NCBI GenBank assembly: GCA_000969725.1
Contig: JXSR01S034302.1
Length of the DNA: 51,356 bases
Direction: 5' to 3' (one strand)
DNA from: Ophiothrix spiculata
Lineage: Eukaryota; Echinodermata; Ophiuroidea; Amphilepidida; Ophiotrichidae
The notes under the pieces were generated by a model. That model saw nothing but the letters and a program-made list of their open reading frames with translations, made no database searches and was not told the DNA's origin. Below are positions 22,060-33,240 of the stretch, in pieces (the stretch's first letter is position 1; every line of letters begins with the position of its first letter). The position numbers were made by a program, and so were the translations under genes.

Positions 22060-23500
22060 TGCTATGCACAGAAACTATTGTGGGTTGACCAAAGATCATG
22101 CTGACCATATGTGGCTGTCATGGGTTATCCTTTTTGAATCTATATATGTGACGTTTGACCTGATGGGTCACTTTGAAACTTTCAGCATGTTATTTTTGGG
22201 TTGGCCAAGGAACATATGGTGGCATTTCATGAGGTGGGTCAAAAATGTGTTACATGGTCAAAATGGTCAAAAAACAATTGTTTGATATGATTAATATTAT
22301 TGATCTCTTTCAATTCAAGTAACTTTTTAGCCAAATATCACTTTTGTTTTGGCATAATGAGCTAATTAATGGTTAATTACTCCATAGACGGCATGCAATG
22401 CAAACTGTTATTTTCAAACGCGTGTTTCTCAAAATTGCCTGTTTTTACTAAAGTAAGTCATAAATTGGAATGATTAATGGTAAACAGTTCATTTTTTCAG
22501 GATATGTTCTAAATAATTTAATAGTTACTTTGATGCATTAAACTTGAAACAGACCCCTTATGGTCTTGGTGTTGATGACCTTCAATTAATTAGAGGCGGG
22601 CTATACAAAGGGAGAACATGGTGATGTTTCAAATCATTCTGTCCTAATTTTTAATTGATGCAGCTTGATCCCCTGTACATTTTGACACCACATTTGTCAA
22701 AATCGGACAAAAAATGAGAAGGTGCTGCCCAAAAAACTGATCGAGGGGGAAGGGGTCTGAGGAAGGTCAAAAAAGATAAATTTGCCAATTACTGTAATTA
22801 TATACCAAATTGTAGCCATGGTGGTGACTATCTGTATGTATTTGAAGTCACAGAATCCATTTTGAATGTTCCAGCAGTGTCAAACCTTCCAAAATGGCGA
22901 TATTGTCTCAATTTGGGTATCTACCGCATCCGTAGGCACCACCACCCTTGTACTGCCAAGTTCAAACCATTGTAGCTCTTAAATTATGTAACCCATGAAG
23001 GCCAAATTACTGCCACAAATAGCAGAAAGTGTAAGCTTTCAAATGAGACATTAAACAAGTCAATAGGCTAAGGAATAGTGAATTTATATCAAATTAAGTA
23101 CGAGAACCCACGAAAAAATGTAACAACACCACCTTTTTAGCATACCCACCTAATGAAATGCCACCATATATGCTCTACAAATTTGGTTGTCAAAGGTCTT
23201 TCCTAGATAAAATGACCGGCGTAGCTGAGCTCTGACCTGATGGGTCATGTTGAAACTACTGGCAAATTATTATGGATTGGCTAAATCATGCTGACCAAAT
23301 TTGGTTGCCATTATAGGTAATTCTCAGACAACTTGACCTCTAGATGACCTTTGACCTGTCGGGTCATCTTCAATTCCCCATCAATGTAATGTGGTTTGAC
23401 CAAGGATCATGTGGATTGACCCCTTTGTGACCTATGACCTGGCAGGTCATTTCCAATTCCCCTTGTAATGTGGGTTGGACAATGATCATGCTCACCTTAT
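22060..23500. repeat. Degenerate TGACCT/GGGTCA repeat field
   Basis: Loose repeats containing tgacctgatgggtcac (about 22157), tgacctgatgggtcatg (about 23234), tgacctgtcgggtcatc (about 23351) and tgacctggcaggtcatt (about 23427). Between them are gggttgaccaaagatcatg-like lines (22081, 23391) and ccaaatttggttgccat wording. Spacing of about 100 bp within 23200-23500 suggests an old tandem array. No exon recognised. 22300-23170 is more diverse, non-coding sequence. Confidence 0.55.
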
Positions 23501-24497
23501 TTGAAAACGTCAGTACAAGAAAACCCCAACTCCAATAGCTCTCTCAGAGTCTCTAAATTATACTTTCAAAATGTCATCTCTGAAAATGCATTCACATCAC
23601 TAAAAAGCATTTTCATGTCTATATCACAATCATAGTGTCACATTTGACCTTGTAGTTGACCTTTTTTAGACATTGTTAGATAATTATTATAGTCTAGTTG
23701 CAGTGGGAGCTCATGGAGTTGGGTTTTTTTTGTACAGTGGCTGTTTAATTATAGCAAATATATACTTGATTTTGAGGAATATTGGAGAAAATTGCAATTC
23801 TTTAGCTTTAATTTTTGCGCGTCCATGTAACCCAGGTAACCCCTGCAATCAACTTGAAGTTTGCCTTCAATATACCATAACAGGATAAAGGGAACTATAA
23901 ATTATGTTGTTAGCCTACTTAGTACTTTACCAATGTTTACTGTACAAACTGGATAGAAAGATCAGGGACTGTGATTCCTATAATACATCAGCTTTTAAGT
24001 AGACCAGATCCAAGTCAAAATTACTGAAACAAATGGAACTTTGTAGCCTTCAAATTTAAAGATTCAACTACAAATTTTACAATTAACACAAAATGTATTA
24101 GGATATTAGTTTAAGGGAACAATATTTACATGTGATTCAAAATTTCACTTTAATAGAGATCTAACTTAAAATCTGGTCTGACTGTCCACATTGGTATTGA
24201 CCAATGTGGACCTCACTTGGGCCAGACCATGAATAACCATGAGTGTTTTCAGTGGGATTCGGTCAAGGTTATTCATAGTCAAAGATCAGCGAAGGTCATT
24301 TTGAGGTAAAAGCCTGAAATTGACTGGAAGACTTGATCCAAGGTCATCTTTAGGTCATGCCTATAACTCATTAACCTTTAGCCATGTCTGGACCAAACTA
24401 AAGCTAGGATTCCTTTTATCCGTTTGCAATGCGGATGCGGTGCGTTTTGCACTGTAAGGGTACTGGTACTGGTATAATCTATAGCACACGATTGAAT

Positions 24498-24783
24498 GGA
24501 GATGAATGGTATCAGGTTGAAGCTGAGATTCAATTTTGACCTTCCGTTTTCAATGCGATTCCCCATGCGGTGTGTTTTGAATCGATATAATGGTTTTGAG
24601 CGAGAGTGATTCCTTTTATCCGGTCCGTTTCATGAATCGGTCCCTGGAGCGATTCATCCGTTTTGCATGCGTTTTGGTCATGCGGAAACTTTTCAACTAG
24701 AGAAGATGATGAAATATAACTGCATTGAAAACGGACGGACAAAATTGAATCTCAACAAGTTCAACCTGATACCATTCACCTCC
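24498..24783. mobile_element. 286-bp TIR element, GGAGATGAATGGTATCAGG ends
   Basis: Arms of about 60 bp: the left starts GGAGATGAATGGTATCAGG (24498) and the right ends CCTGATACCATTCACCTCC (24783). Both continue inward through attcaattttg and ccgttttcaatgc. The middle carries cgattc and gttttgcatgcgttttgg motifs. No coding capacity. An isolated fragment of the right-end wording (caacctgataccatt) also occurs at 26451. Confidence 0.8.
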
Positions 24784-24859
24784 ATGTGGACAAGGGTTGG
24801 CCGGTAACCTATCACATATTTAAAGCCACTATTTTACAGGTTGTTTTTTTTAATTAAGG

Positions 24860-25315
24860 AAAGCAAAAAGATGTGTTTAAAAATCCAAAATATGTGCTGG
24901 CATATGATGACCAAAATCTCTGAATTTTTGTATATTCCCTCCTATAGTACAGGTGTTTTAGTTTTTATTTTATATTCTGTTGGGCAGAAAGTACCAAAAA
25001 TCCAGATTTTTAAGAACTTTGAGAAGCATATTCCAGTACTGGCATATTCTATCAGAAATATTCCTCTTGTGTTAATATAAGACTACTGTACAGTGATATT
25101 TATACATGTCATATTTGAAAACAATTGGTCTATGATTTACCGAATGTGCATAGTTGACAAAAAGGAAGGCAGGACTGAGATATGTTTAAAACATCCAAAA
25201 AATGCGCTAAAACTTTTGCGTATACCCTATAGGTCCTACCAAAATCCCAACCATCTTTAAAATAGTATGTAGGTGTTCTAATTTTTATTTTACATTCTAA
25301 ATTTTACATTTTAAA
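24860..25315 (+). repeat. Diverged direct repeat, period about 300 bp
   Basis: 24860-24990 and 25170-25300 share, in order, agatgtgtttaaaa/agatatgtttaaaa, catccaaaaaatgcgct-like wording, tatattccctcctatag/gtataccctatagg and aggtgttttagtttttattt/aggtgttctaatttttattt. Function unknown. Confidence 0.5.
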
Positions 25316-25449
25316 TTTTGTCACATAAAGTGGACCATTATGACAACAACTTCAAGCAAAGTAAATGTTCATAAATTGTTTCATACAAAGTCAATAAAAT
25401 GGATAATTTGTGAATGAATCTCTTTGAATGCCAGAAAGAAGTTGTAACT

Positions 25450-25858
25450 CTTTAACACTTAAGTGACTGGGGGGGGGTCCTAGGGGCCCTACCACAGGTT
25501 TTCACGCTTTCAAATTTGTTTTGCCCATAATGAAAATCGAAACCGAATAACTTTCTTCTAATTTTATTTAAGCAATTATTGTACTTGCAATGTGCAAATT
25601 TGAGCAAAATTTCATGCGAAAATTCCTTCAGGAACATGTTTTTTGGTGAGATTTACAAATGTTTAACGCGCCTAAAAAAAGTTTTTTCAGCCGCCATTTT
25701 GAAACGATTCATCCAATTTTCATTTTCCCCTGTATTTTGGTCCTTTTTACATGCTTTTAATAACGTTGACCAGACTTTCAACGTAAAATTCATACCGGAA
25801 GGGCGTTTTTTAAGGGGGTTCCCCCGCCCCTTGGGCACCAAGCCCAATAGCTAAGTTC
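25450..25858 (+). mobile_element. Composite repeat A, copy 2 (uninterrupted site)
   Basis: Begins TTAACACTTAAGTGAC (about 25454), then gggggggggtcctagggg and ccctaccacaggttttc, then the block shared with 12320-12690 (tttgttttgcccataatg, gagcaaaatttcatgcg, agccgccattttgaaacg, ttttggtcctttttacatg, ccttgggcacc). It lacks both the hAT and the CCATGG satellite seen in copy 1, so it preserves the pre-insertion sequence at ACCACAGG. Confidence 0.75.
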
Positions 25859-26506
25859 AGATAATGGACTGGGGGGTTCTATTTTCAATTTTATACGAGT
25901 GCTCCCACCCTCTCTCTGCACCCACTCCCCATCACAGGACCCTTGATCTAAATGTAAGGGTGTGTATAATTTGTACATTTATATATTTCACATAAAACCA
26001 GGGACTCTTTGATAGGAGGAAACCATTAAATTTATTTTGTTGCTAGATATTAAAGGTACCGAATTCTGCACCTTTCTTGGACTTTTTTTTCACTAAGGAT
26101 GCCGAAATCGGAAGCTTGGAATTCCGTCATCACATCTACAATTTGCTTTTTCCAATGCATTTCAGCCTATGACTAAGCAACTGACAAATTTTGGCGAAAC
26201 ACTTGTTTTCTAAAATTTGTTCTGATTTCAACATCCCTGTCAGCCATGTTTTATTTTCAACTAGCAAATCCGGCTTGAAAGCCTATTTAATATATCTATT
26301 TTATAAATGCAGTTTTGTAAATCTTTACAACTCGCAGGACAATAATTATGTTTGTTGGTTTTCTATGAAAAAGCATTGTAGCATTATGTAGGTCTATTGA
26401 CTTTTAAAGGTTTAAAATAGTTACTTCAAAAAAAAAACCCACTTTGGTCAACCTGATACCATTAATAATAATAATAAAAATAATAAAACCATATTTGTGA
26501 GCGCAA

Positions 26507-26705
26507 ATAGACCATATCGATAATTATCATAATCCCGCCATTGATGGGGTAAATTCACAGAACCAGATGGGGAACAACCGGAACTCAGAACGAGGCCAAG
26601 TATGATAAACACATTACTTGCTCTCGCCCTGAGTTCCGTTCCCCACCGATTCTGTGGATTTACCCCATCAACGACGGGAGTAGGTCAATTATCGATATTG
26701 TCTAT
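26507..26705. mobile_element. 199-bp palindromic MITE
   Basis: Arms run TAGACCATATCGATAATTAT (26508 on) against TCAATTATCGATATTGTCTA, then tgatggggtaaattcacaga against ctgtggatttaccccatca, and ggaactcag against ctgagttcc. The centre is near 26606. A (TAA)n microsatellite precedes it at 26465-26490. Non-coding. Confidence 0.85.
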
Positions 26706-26988
26706 TACATAAAAACATCTCGATGCGCTATGAAAACATTCAATCATATGCTATACGGACCAGTACCCTTACAGTGCAAAACGCACCGCAATCGCACCGC
26801 AAACGGATAAAAGGAATCTTAGCTTTAGACCATGAACAGCAATTCCCCCAAGTGTCCTTGAATGGTCTGGTTAAGGTTATTCAATGTCAACCATATTTCA
26901 TTTTGAGGTCAAGGCTCAAAATTGACAGACAGAAAAATTAGCCTCTGGTTATCCGAGGTCATTTTCTTATATAGTTGGACCATTTCAT

Positions 26989-27796
26989 AAATGAAGAGCT
27001 TGTTTCCAAAAGGGCCTAATCCACTTTTGGTCAAAATTGAGTTATTGGTGCCATAGTGTAGTGCTATATAGGCCTACTAGTAGTTTAATAGAACCAAGCC
27101 ATTTTTCTCCAAAGTTGCTTTCACTGAGTCCACAAGTAGTACACAGAAATATGTGTTTGTTTCCAAAAGGGCCTAAATCCACTTCAGTTTGTTTCCAGCA
27201 GGGCCTAAATCCATTTGAGGGTGTAAATAAAGCTTTCAATAAAAAATAAGCAATAAAGTTTTGATTTCCATAAGTGATGTCACTGTAGTGAGAGGACCTA
27301 TCCCTAACTTGTAAAGCAGTAAAAACCTCAAAAATAAATTTAACATGACATGAAATTATCCTTTTGCTGATTTTAAGATGGATTTAAGCGCTTTTGGAAA
27401 TAAACTCTAAATGAGGAGATCATTCTCAAAAAGAGCATAAATCAACTTTGGGTAAAAATTGAGTTTACAAGTAAGTAATATAGTACTGTAATACTATAGT
27501 AGTAGTTTCATGGAACCAAACCTTTTTTCCCAGAATTGCTTTCATTAAGCTTACTGGTGCACAAAAGTCTCAGTTTGTTTCCAAAAGGGCATAAATCCAC
27601 TGCCCAGCGAAAATAAAGCTTCATATAAAAAATGAACAATGAAGTTCTGATTTCCATGAGTGTTGTCACTTTAGTTAGAGTAAAGCAGAATTTTTTTTGA
27701 AAAGTGATTTTGCACAACAAGAAAAAACATTTTATCTGGGTTTCTCAATAAGTACTCAGATGGATTTAGGCCCTTTTGGAAAGAAACTCTTCAAAT
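26989..27796. mobile_element. Two tandem copies of a 400-bp TIR element
   Basis: Copy 1 is about 26989-27410 and copy 2 about 27410-27796. Terminal wording is gtttccaaaagggcctaa at the left and its complement ttaggcccttttggaaa at the right; at the junction 27370-27440 a right end (ggatttaagcgcttttggaa) abuts a left end (tctcaaaaagagcataaatc). Internal parts run in parallel: ggtcaaaattgagtt/ggtaaaaattgagtt, agtagtttaatagaacca/agtagtttcatggaacca, aataaagctttca/aataaagcttcat, gatttccataagtg/gatttccatgagtg. Extra copies of the end motif sit at 27150 and 27185. Confidence 0.7.
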
Positions 27797-28296
27797 ATAG
27801 ACTCGAGTGGTGGTCACAACATGCCAAACTTGCAAGTACATGCTGTCTGCATGCAAAAACATACTCAAATGCAAAATTTTTGAATCAGTGCGTTGTAATT
27901 GCAGATTTGGGAGCATGCATGCAATACATAGCACCTTTAGGACATAAACTTTCTATACGTTCAAGTTGCAGTCAGGCTACGGATTCACAATCAGTTCGGT
28001 TGACACATGTACAATGTATGGTCAGAGTACAGACACTGCACAGATTTATTACATTTTTCCACCGTCATTCTTAATAATGATTCATTTAGCATTTGCATGC
28101 TCTACACATGATAAGCGTGTCATCCATGCTTTTATATATGCACTTCAAATGTCTGCATGCATGTGGGCCATATAGAGATAGTTCATCATGTATATGGAAT
28201 CCCTACTATGTGTGTCGTGCAGATGACCTGTGATGGCATACTTCCCCTACTCAATTTCTTTATGCATGCAGTCTCTGTATTGTGCAAAGAAAGATG

Positions 28297-29575
28297 AGAA
28301 AGGTGCTATAACCTGAAATAGCACAAATAGCACTCTTCTTTATCCCTTACGCGATCGCGCTATTTGTCAATAACTTTGTGTGCCTAATCACGCTAATAGC
28401 ACTGCTATCGCAAATGTGTTGCTTTTTCATAGGATAATTTACGTGAAAAGTGTAAGTCCAAAGAAAACGGCTCTAACAGAGGAGGTATTTAGTGCGATTT
28501 ATGATTTTTAGACACTTGGTATATATTTGATTGCTATTTCTGCAATTTGTGCATTTTATGCTTTCAGGGTTACTAAGTTGATTGCTATTTTGTGATTTTT
28601 GCCTTCTAAAGGTAAAAATTTATTTAGATGGGTGCTATTACTGCTATTTATGCGTTTTGTGACGACTTTGTATTATATTTGATTGATATTTGTGCGTTTT
28701 GTGCGATCCAAAAGTACAAATTTATTTAGGTGGGTGCTATTACTGCTATTTATGTGTTCTAAAGGTACAAATTTATTTTAGTGGGTGCTATTACTGCTAT
28801 TTATGCGCTTTTTGCGTTTTGTAAGATATTTTTAGTTATAATTGAGTGCTATTACTGCGATCTGTGCGCTTTTGTTGTTTTATAACAACTCACTGGTAGT
28901 TGAGTGCTATTTCTACGATTTGTGCGTTTTAATATGTTGACTCAAATTGAAATTGCAATTTGTACAACATGCTAATTCTTTGGACTATGTTGCCCTGCGG
29001 GGCTCTTAATAAATTGGACCTAATAAACCATCAATCACCTGAAAAATTATATTAATGCATAAAGGAGTGTGCTAAACCATCAATCACCTGAAAAATTATG
29101 TTGATGCATAAAGGAGTGCGCTTTGGACTATGCATCTAAAATCGGCGCCTGGTTTCGAGCCGCAGCGATCTTGACGCTATTGCACCTGCGATTTCTCGTT
29201 ATTGGGACTTGGACTCACAAATAAGACAGGAATAGCAATCAACTAAATCATCTTGTGCTTAAAAGATACAAACAACGCACAAATCGCAATCATCTTTGTC
29301 ACCGTGTACTTACAAAACGCCCAAATCGCAATATAATATAATACCCGTCTCCATGGTGACTAAAAATTGCATATCGCACAAATTGCTCATTGTATATTGC
29401 CTTTTCTGTGTTTCGCAACCAAGTCCACACTGTTTGCTTTTTGTGCTCTTCTTATATTCACAAGTTTGTTTACAATCTAATGCTTTTTATGCGATTACTT
29501 ATTATCGAAAAACTGGCATAGCGCATGTGTTTGTTGCTATTTGTGCATTTTCATGATATAGCGCCTTCATGAGAA
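28297..29575. mobile_element. 1.3-kb TIR element with iterated subterminal repeats
   Basis: The left terminus (about 28297-28335: gagaaaggtgctataacctg, then aatagcacaaatagca) and the right terminus (about 29530-29575: tgctatttgtgcattttcat, then gatatagcgccttcatgag) are inverted repeats with a few mismatches. 28490-28950 is packed with sense copies of tgctatttgtgcgttttg and ggtgggtgctattactgc. 29225-29400 holds the same motif reversed (acaacgcacaaatcgcaat, acaaaacgcccaaatcgcaa). Such subterminal arrays are typical transposase-binding architecture of large DNA transposons. A 49-bp direct duplication (aaaccatcaatcacctg at 29025 and 29074) lies in the centre. No transposase frame. Confidence 0.68.
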
Positions 29576-29761
29576 AGATGTACGTAGCCACTCACAGACA
29601 AGCGTGACATACAAGGATGCCATGCCTTGCTTTTACATACTCCATACCTAATCATGCCACTGACTCCAACATTTTAAGAAAAACTGACTAAAAAAGAATG
29701 CACAGTGGGGTTTGACCAATACTTTACTTTCACCTAGATTGTCCTGTATATTTAGGTCTAT

Positions 29762-30093
29762 CAGTGGCNNNNNNNNNNNNNNNNNNNNNNNNNNNNNNNN
29801 NNNNNNNNNNNNNNNNNNTTTCTTTCCAATTTTTCCCGAAAAAAAACCCACAAATTTCGTTCACTCAAACTAAATTCAAGTCGATTTAAAAACTGATAAG
29901 CAAAAAAAAAAAAAGTTTTAAGTGATTTTTGCAAAATCTTTTGACATGATTTTCCATTTTTCCCCATGTTTTCTGTCTAACAGTCTAGAAGCTGGTCTCT
30001 CATTTTTCTTGTCCTTACCACTTTTTCCCACTTGCTGTCCCGATTTCCTGCTCAATTTTTTGGGCCCCCTCCCATATGCTTGCTATGCTACTG
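29762..30093. mobile_element. Non-autonomous hAT-type element spanning the assembly gap
   Basis: Left end CAGTGGC (29762-29768) runs straight into the gap (29769-29818). Right end GCTATGCTACTG closes at 30093. The octamer AGGTCTAT flanks both sides (29754-29761 and 30094-30101), an exact 8-bp target duplication. Sequence right of the gap is T-rich and non-coding. The left TIR beyond CAGTGGC is hidden in the gap, so its complementarity to the right TIR cannot be checked here. Confidence 0.82.
29769..29818. other. Assembly gap (50 N)
   Basis: Exactly 50 undetermined bases, probably a placeholder length. It starts seven bases into a hAT terminal repeat, so the missing sequence likely includes hard-to-assemble repeat. 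Confidence 0.98.
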
Positions 30094-30270
30094 AGGTCTA
30101 TAACGATAAACCAAATCAAATGGAACTTTCACATGAAAATACGAAAGAAACTCTAGAACAAAAGATGTATCATACATTATGATATTGTTACTATATTTTA
30201 TTTAGCACTTAAAGTGATACAAGTGTTACTACAGTAGTTGTGTATAAAAGTACAGAAACAGACCAAACAG

Positions 30271-30530
30271 ACCTGGGGTCGATTTCACTAACGTTAAAAT
30301 GCATCGTTAACCCATCGTAAGACCATAACCCATCGTTAGCGACGGCCACCTCTTGACCCAACGCAACGTTAACAAAGGGTTCTGTTTTTTTAATGCATAA
30401 TTCATATACCTTACGATGCGGTGAACACTTACGAAAGGTTTTCACGTCTTTGTGAAGTCTAGTTGTAGTTACGAGATGAACCCTTCGTTAGCTACGATGC
30501 ATCGTAACGTTAGTGAAATTGACCCCAGGT
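30271..30530. mobile_element. 260-bp TIR MITE, ACCTGGGGTCGATTTCACT ends
   Basis: The outer 25 bp at each end (30271-30295 and 30506-30530; ACCTGGGGTCGATTTCACTA at left, TAGTGAAATTGACCCCAGGT at right) are inverted repeats with one mismatch. Internal wording is itself repetitive around ACGATGCATCGTA and aacccatcgt. No coding capacity. Confidence 0.88.
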
Positions 30531-30747
30531 ATACAAATTTTCGCATTCATTTTACAAATATTTTCACAAGACAAGAGCTTAGAAGGTGTTGGAGACTGTT
30601 TTCAAATTGCATATAAAGTTAATAAGCTGACCAATCTGTTCCTATAAGCTTTACGATATAAAGATGGTAAACTCTGCTAGCACGTTCACATTAGCTACCA
30701 TCGAGGAAGAACTGCAGTAATAAATAATGCTAAATGTAGCAATATAG

Positions 30748-30938
30748 TACAGTAGAAACTCATTATAACGAAGTTGCTGGGGACAGACAAATTACTTCTT
30801 TATATCCAAAATTTCGTTATATCAGGGTTTTAAAAACAATAAAAAACAAAATAAATTAGTAAAATGATACAGGAAAATTACTACTTTATAACAGGGCTTT
30901 TCTTATATCAGATTTCGTTATAATGAGTTTCTACTGTA
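30748..30938. mobile_element. pogo/Tigger-type MITE with TA target duplication
   Basis: TIRs CAGTAGAAACTCATTATAAC (30750 on) and GTTATAATGAGTTTCTACTG (to 30936) are perfect over 22 bp and flanked by TA on both sides (30748-30749, 30937-30938). CAGT-starting termini with TTATAACGA wording and TA duplication are hallmarks of pogo-like Tc1/mariner elements. The 187-bp core has no transposase. Confidence 0.9.
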
Positions 30939-31044
30939 CCACTAAGTGAAGATACTCTTTGCAAATGTATACACGTTAAAGTGTGAATGAATCATGTATC
31001 ATAACAAATTTTTGGCGCATGCCCCTTGTGCAAAGGAAAAGGGA

Positions 31045-31088
31045 CATTATTTCAAATTCAATCTTTTAAGATTGAATTTGAAATAATG
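31045..31088. repeat. Perfect 21-bp hairpin
   Basis: The left arm starts CATTATTTCAAATTCAATCT and the right arm, ending AAATTTGAATTTGAAATAATG-like, is its exact complement with a 2-base TT loop. Isolated; no attached element recognised. Could form a cruciform or small RNA hairpin. Confidence 0.8.
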
Positions 31089-31979
31089 TTAAAACCACTT
31101 CCAAAACATGATCGATAGATATTTCTGGAGGCATAACAATATCATCCGTATTCTTTTGTCTAGATGCCGATCATGTTGTTAATTTTAACCTAAAAGTATT
31201 TGACGACATTGAAAACAACAATATGGGTGGGGTACAATACCGCCCACCGGCATAATTGCAACTTCTCAAAAAAAAAAAAAAAAAGATATTGTTTTACATT
31301 GTTTCATTCTGTTTGAGTTGTCATTGTCATGAGCCATACGAGCCAAACATTGAAAAAGCTAATCGTACAAAACTTAAATTGAATGGTTAATGGCCCTCAT
31401 CACCAACATTTCCAATGCTGGGTATGACTGCTGGCTGGTTGCTGTTGAAGTCGGGAGCACAGGGCTTATTGACACTGACAACAAAACCAGATTAACATGC
31501 TTGTCACTGATTATCATGAATTCTAAAAATTAAAATAAAAATTGGTGCCAAAATTTTCTTAAAAGCCTAACAAAAAATTGTGTTGGTAATACTTTAAACT
31601 TTTCTCTTTTTATCGTTTTTCTCTTAATTTTGAAACAAATTTCTTATGTCAGTTTTCCCATTTTGGAATATTTTTATCTTTTTCTTTTTTTGTCTGAAAT
31701 ATTTCAATAAGATGGTTCTCGAACCAGTAGTCTCGCCTGCGTATCGACCGCCTATTGAGTTGACAGCGTACTTAATCATTCACTTGTGGGGTGGGGTATG
31801 GTATGGTAGGAGTAGGGTATGCGTATTAAGCACTTTCTTAATTGATTACTACATTATTTTTCAGTGGTGGGGTGGGATGGGGGTAATTTCAGCTGGCACA
31901 AGTGCAATGTAGGCCCAACTATAATAATAGGGTTTTGGGTTTGTAAAATATGCACTTAAATCTGTATTTGATACCTTAT
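31089..31979. other. No recognisable feature
   Basis: Includes an A-run at 31268-31284 and two gtggggtgggg-like lines (31786, 31866). No gene or element boundary was identified. Confidence 0.35.
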
Positions 31980-33240
31980 TTTTTGAAATCAGACAAAATT
32001 GACAATTTGACCCCAAACGGAAAGGTTGGACAACGGGGTCACCATTGAAACCTTTGATCGATGGGCAAAGACGAACAATTTGACACCTTAATCTTTGAAA
32101 CTGGACAAAATTTGACCCCTGGGAAAGGTCATACAACGGGATCACCATTGGCAATTTTGATCCCTGGTCCAAGGCTAATAATTTAACATCTTAATCTTTG
32201 AAATCGGACAAAGTTGAAAATTTGACCCCAAGGGAAAGGTCGGACGACGGGGTCACTATTGACACATTTGATCGCTGGTCCAAGATGAACAATTTGATCC
32301 CTGGTCCAAGGCTAATAATTTAACATCTTAATCTTTGAAATCGGACAAAGTTGAAAATTTGACCCCAAGGGAAAGGTCGGACGACGGGGTCACTATTGAC
32401 ACATTTGATCGCTGGTCCAAGATGAACAATTTGATACCGTACCTTAATCTTTGAAATTGGACAAAGTTGAAAATTTGACCCCATTGAAAGTTCGGACGAC
32501 GGGGTTACCATTGACATTTTGGATCACTGGTCCAAGGCGAGAAATTTGACACTTTAATCTTTGAAATTGGACAAAGTTGAACATTTGACCCCAAGGGAAA
32601 GGTCGGACGACGGGGTCACCATTGACACTTTAGATCGCTGGTCCAAGACGTACAATTTGACACCTTAATCTTTAATATTGGATAAAGTTCAAAATTTGAC
32701 CCCCAAATGGATTGGTCAGTCGACAGGGTCACCATTGACACTTTTGATTGCTTGTCCAATGGTTGCTAGTCCAAGACAAGCAATTTGACACCTTAACCTT
32801 TGAAATAGGACAAAGTTGAAAATTTGACCCCAAGGAAAAGGTCGGCCGACGGGGTCACCATTGACACTTTTGATCGCTGGTCCAAGACGAACAAATTGAC
32901 ATCTCAACCTTTGAAATAGGACAAAGTTGGTAAATTAGGCTTAAGTTTAAACTTTGACCTCAAGGAAAAGGTCGGACGACAGGGTCACCATTGACACTTT
33001 TGATCGCTGGTCCAAGACGAACAAATTGACATCTCAACCTTTGAAATAGGACAAAGTTGGCAATTTGACCTTTCTTTTGAACTTTGACCTAAAAGGAAAG
33101 GTTGGATGACAGGGTCACGATTGACACTTTTGATCAGTGGTCCAAGTCGAAAAGTTGACCTTTCTTTTGACATTTGACCCCAGGGGAGTGGTCAGACGAC
33201 AGGGTTACCTTTTGCCCTTTTGATAACTGGTCTAATTTGA
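31980..33240 (+). repeat. About 110-bp GACCCC satellite array, about 11 units
   Basis: Units carry in order: ggacaaagttgaaaatttga, ccccaagggaaaggtcgg, acgacggggtcaccattgac, acttttgatcgctggtcc, aagacgaacaatttgacacc, ttaatctttgaaat. GACCCC starts near 32009, 32113, 32224, 32361, 32477, 32587, 32698, 32826, 32956 (GACCTC), 33085 and 33175, giving spacings of mostly 104-137 bp. A local duplication (tttgatccctggtccaaggc) explains the longer unit at 32224-32361. Chance frames on the minus strand repeat the same peptide because of the array. Inverted dispersed units occur at 3600-4350. Confidence 0.93.

Larger units (their letters stand above)
24223..26940. repeat. Nested direct and inverted repeats bracketing 24.4-26.8 kb
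   Basis: Outer direct repeats: 24223-24330 and 26830-26940 share gaccatgaa, ggttaaggttattca-like and cattttgaggt wording in the same orientation. Just inside is a 69-bp inverted pair, 24398-24466 and 26760-26828, sharing ctaaagctaggattcc, ttttatccgtttgc, gtgcgttttgcactgtaagg and ggtactgg in reverse. Between them are two smaller palindromic elements (24498-24783, 26507-26705) and copy 2 of composite repeat A. The 2.4-kb inverted pair may be one old TIR element invaded by others, or two separate insertions. Confidence 0.55.

Noticed and set aside
32320-33173. Minus-strand frames with repeated peptides like a repeat protein
   Set aside because: They follow the 110-bp satellite periodicity and change frame between units.
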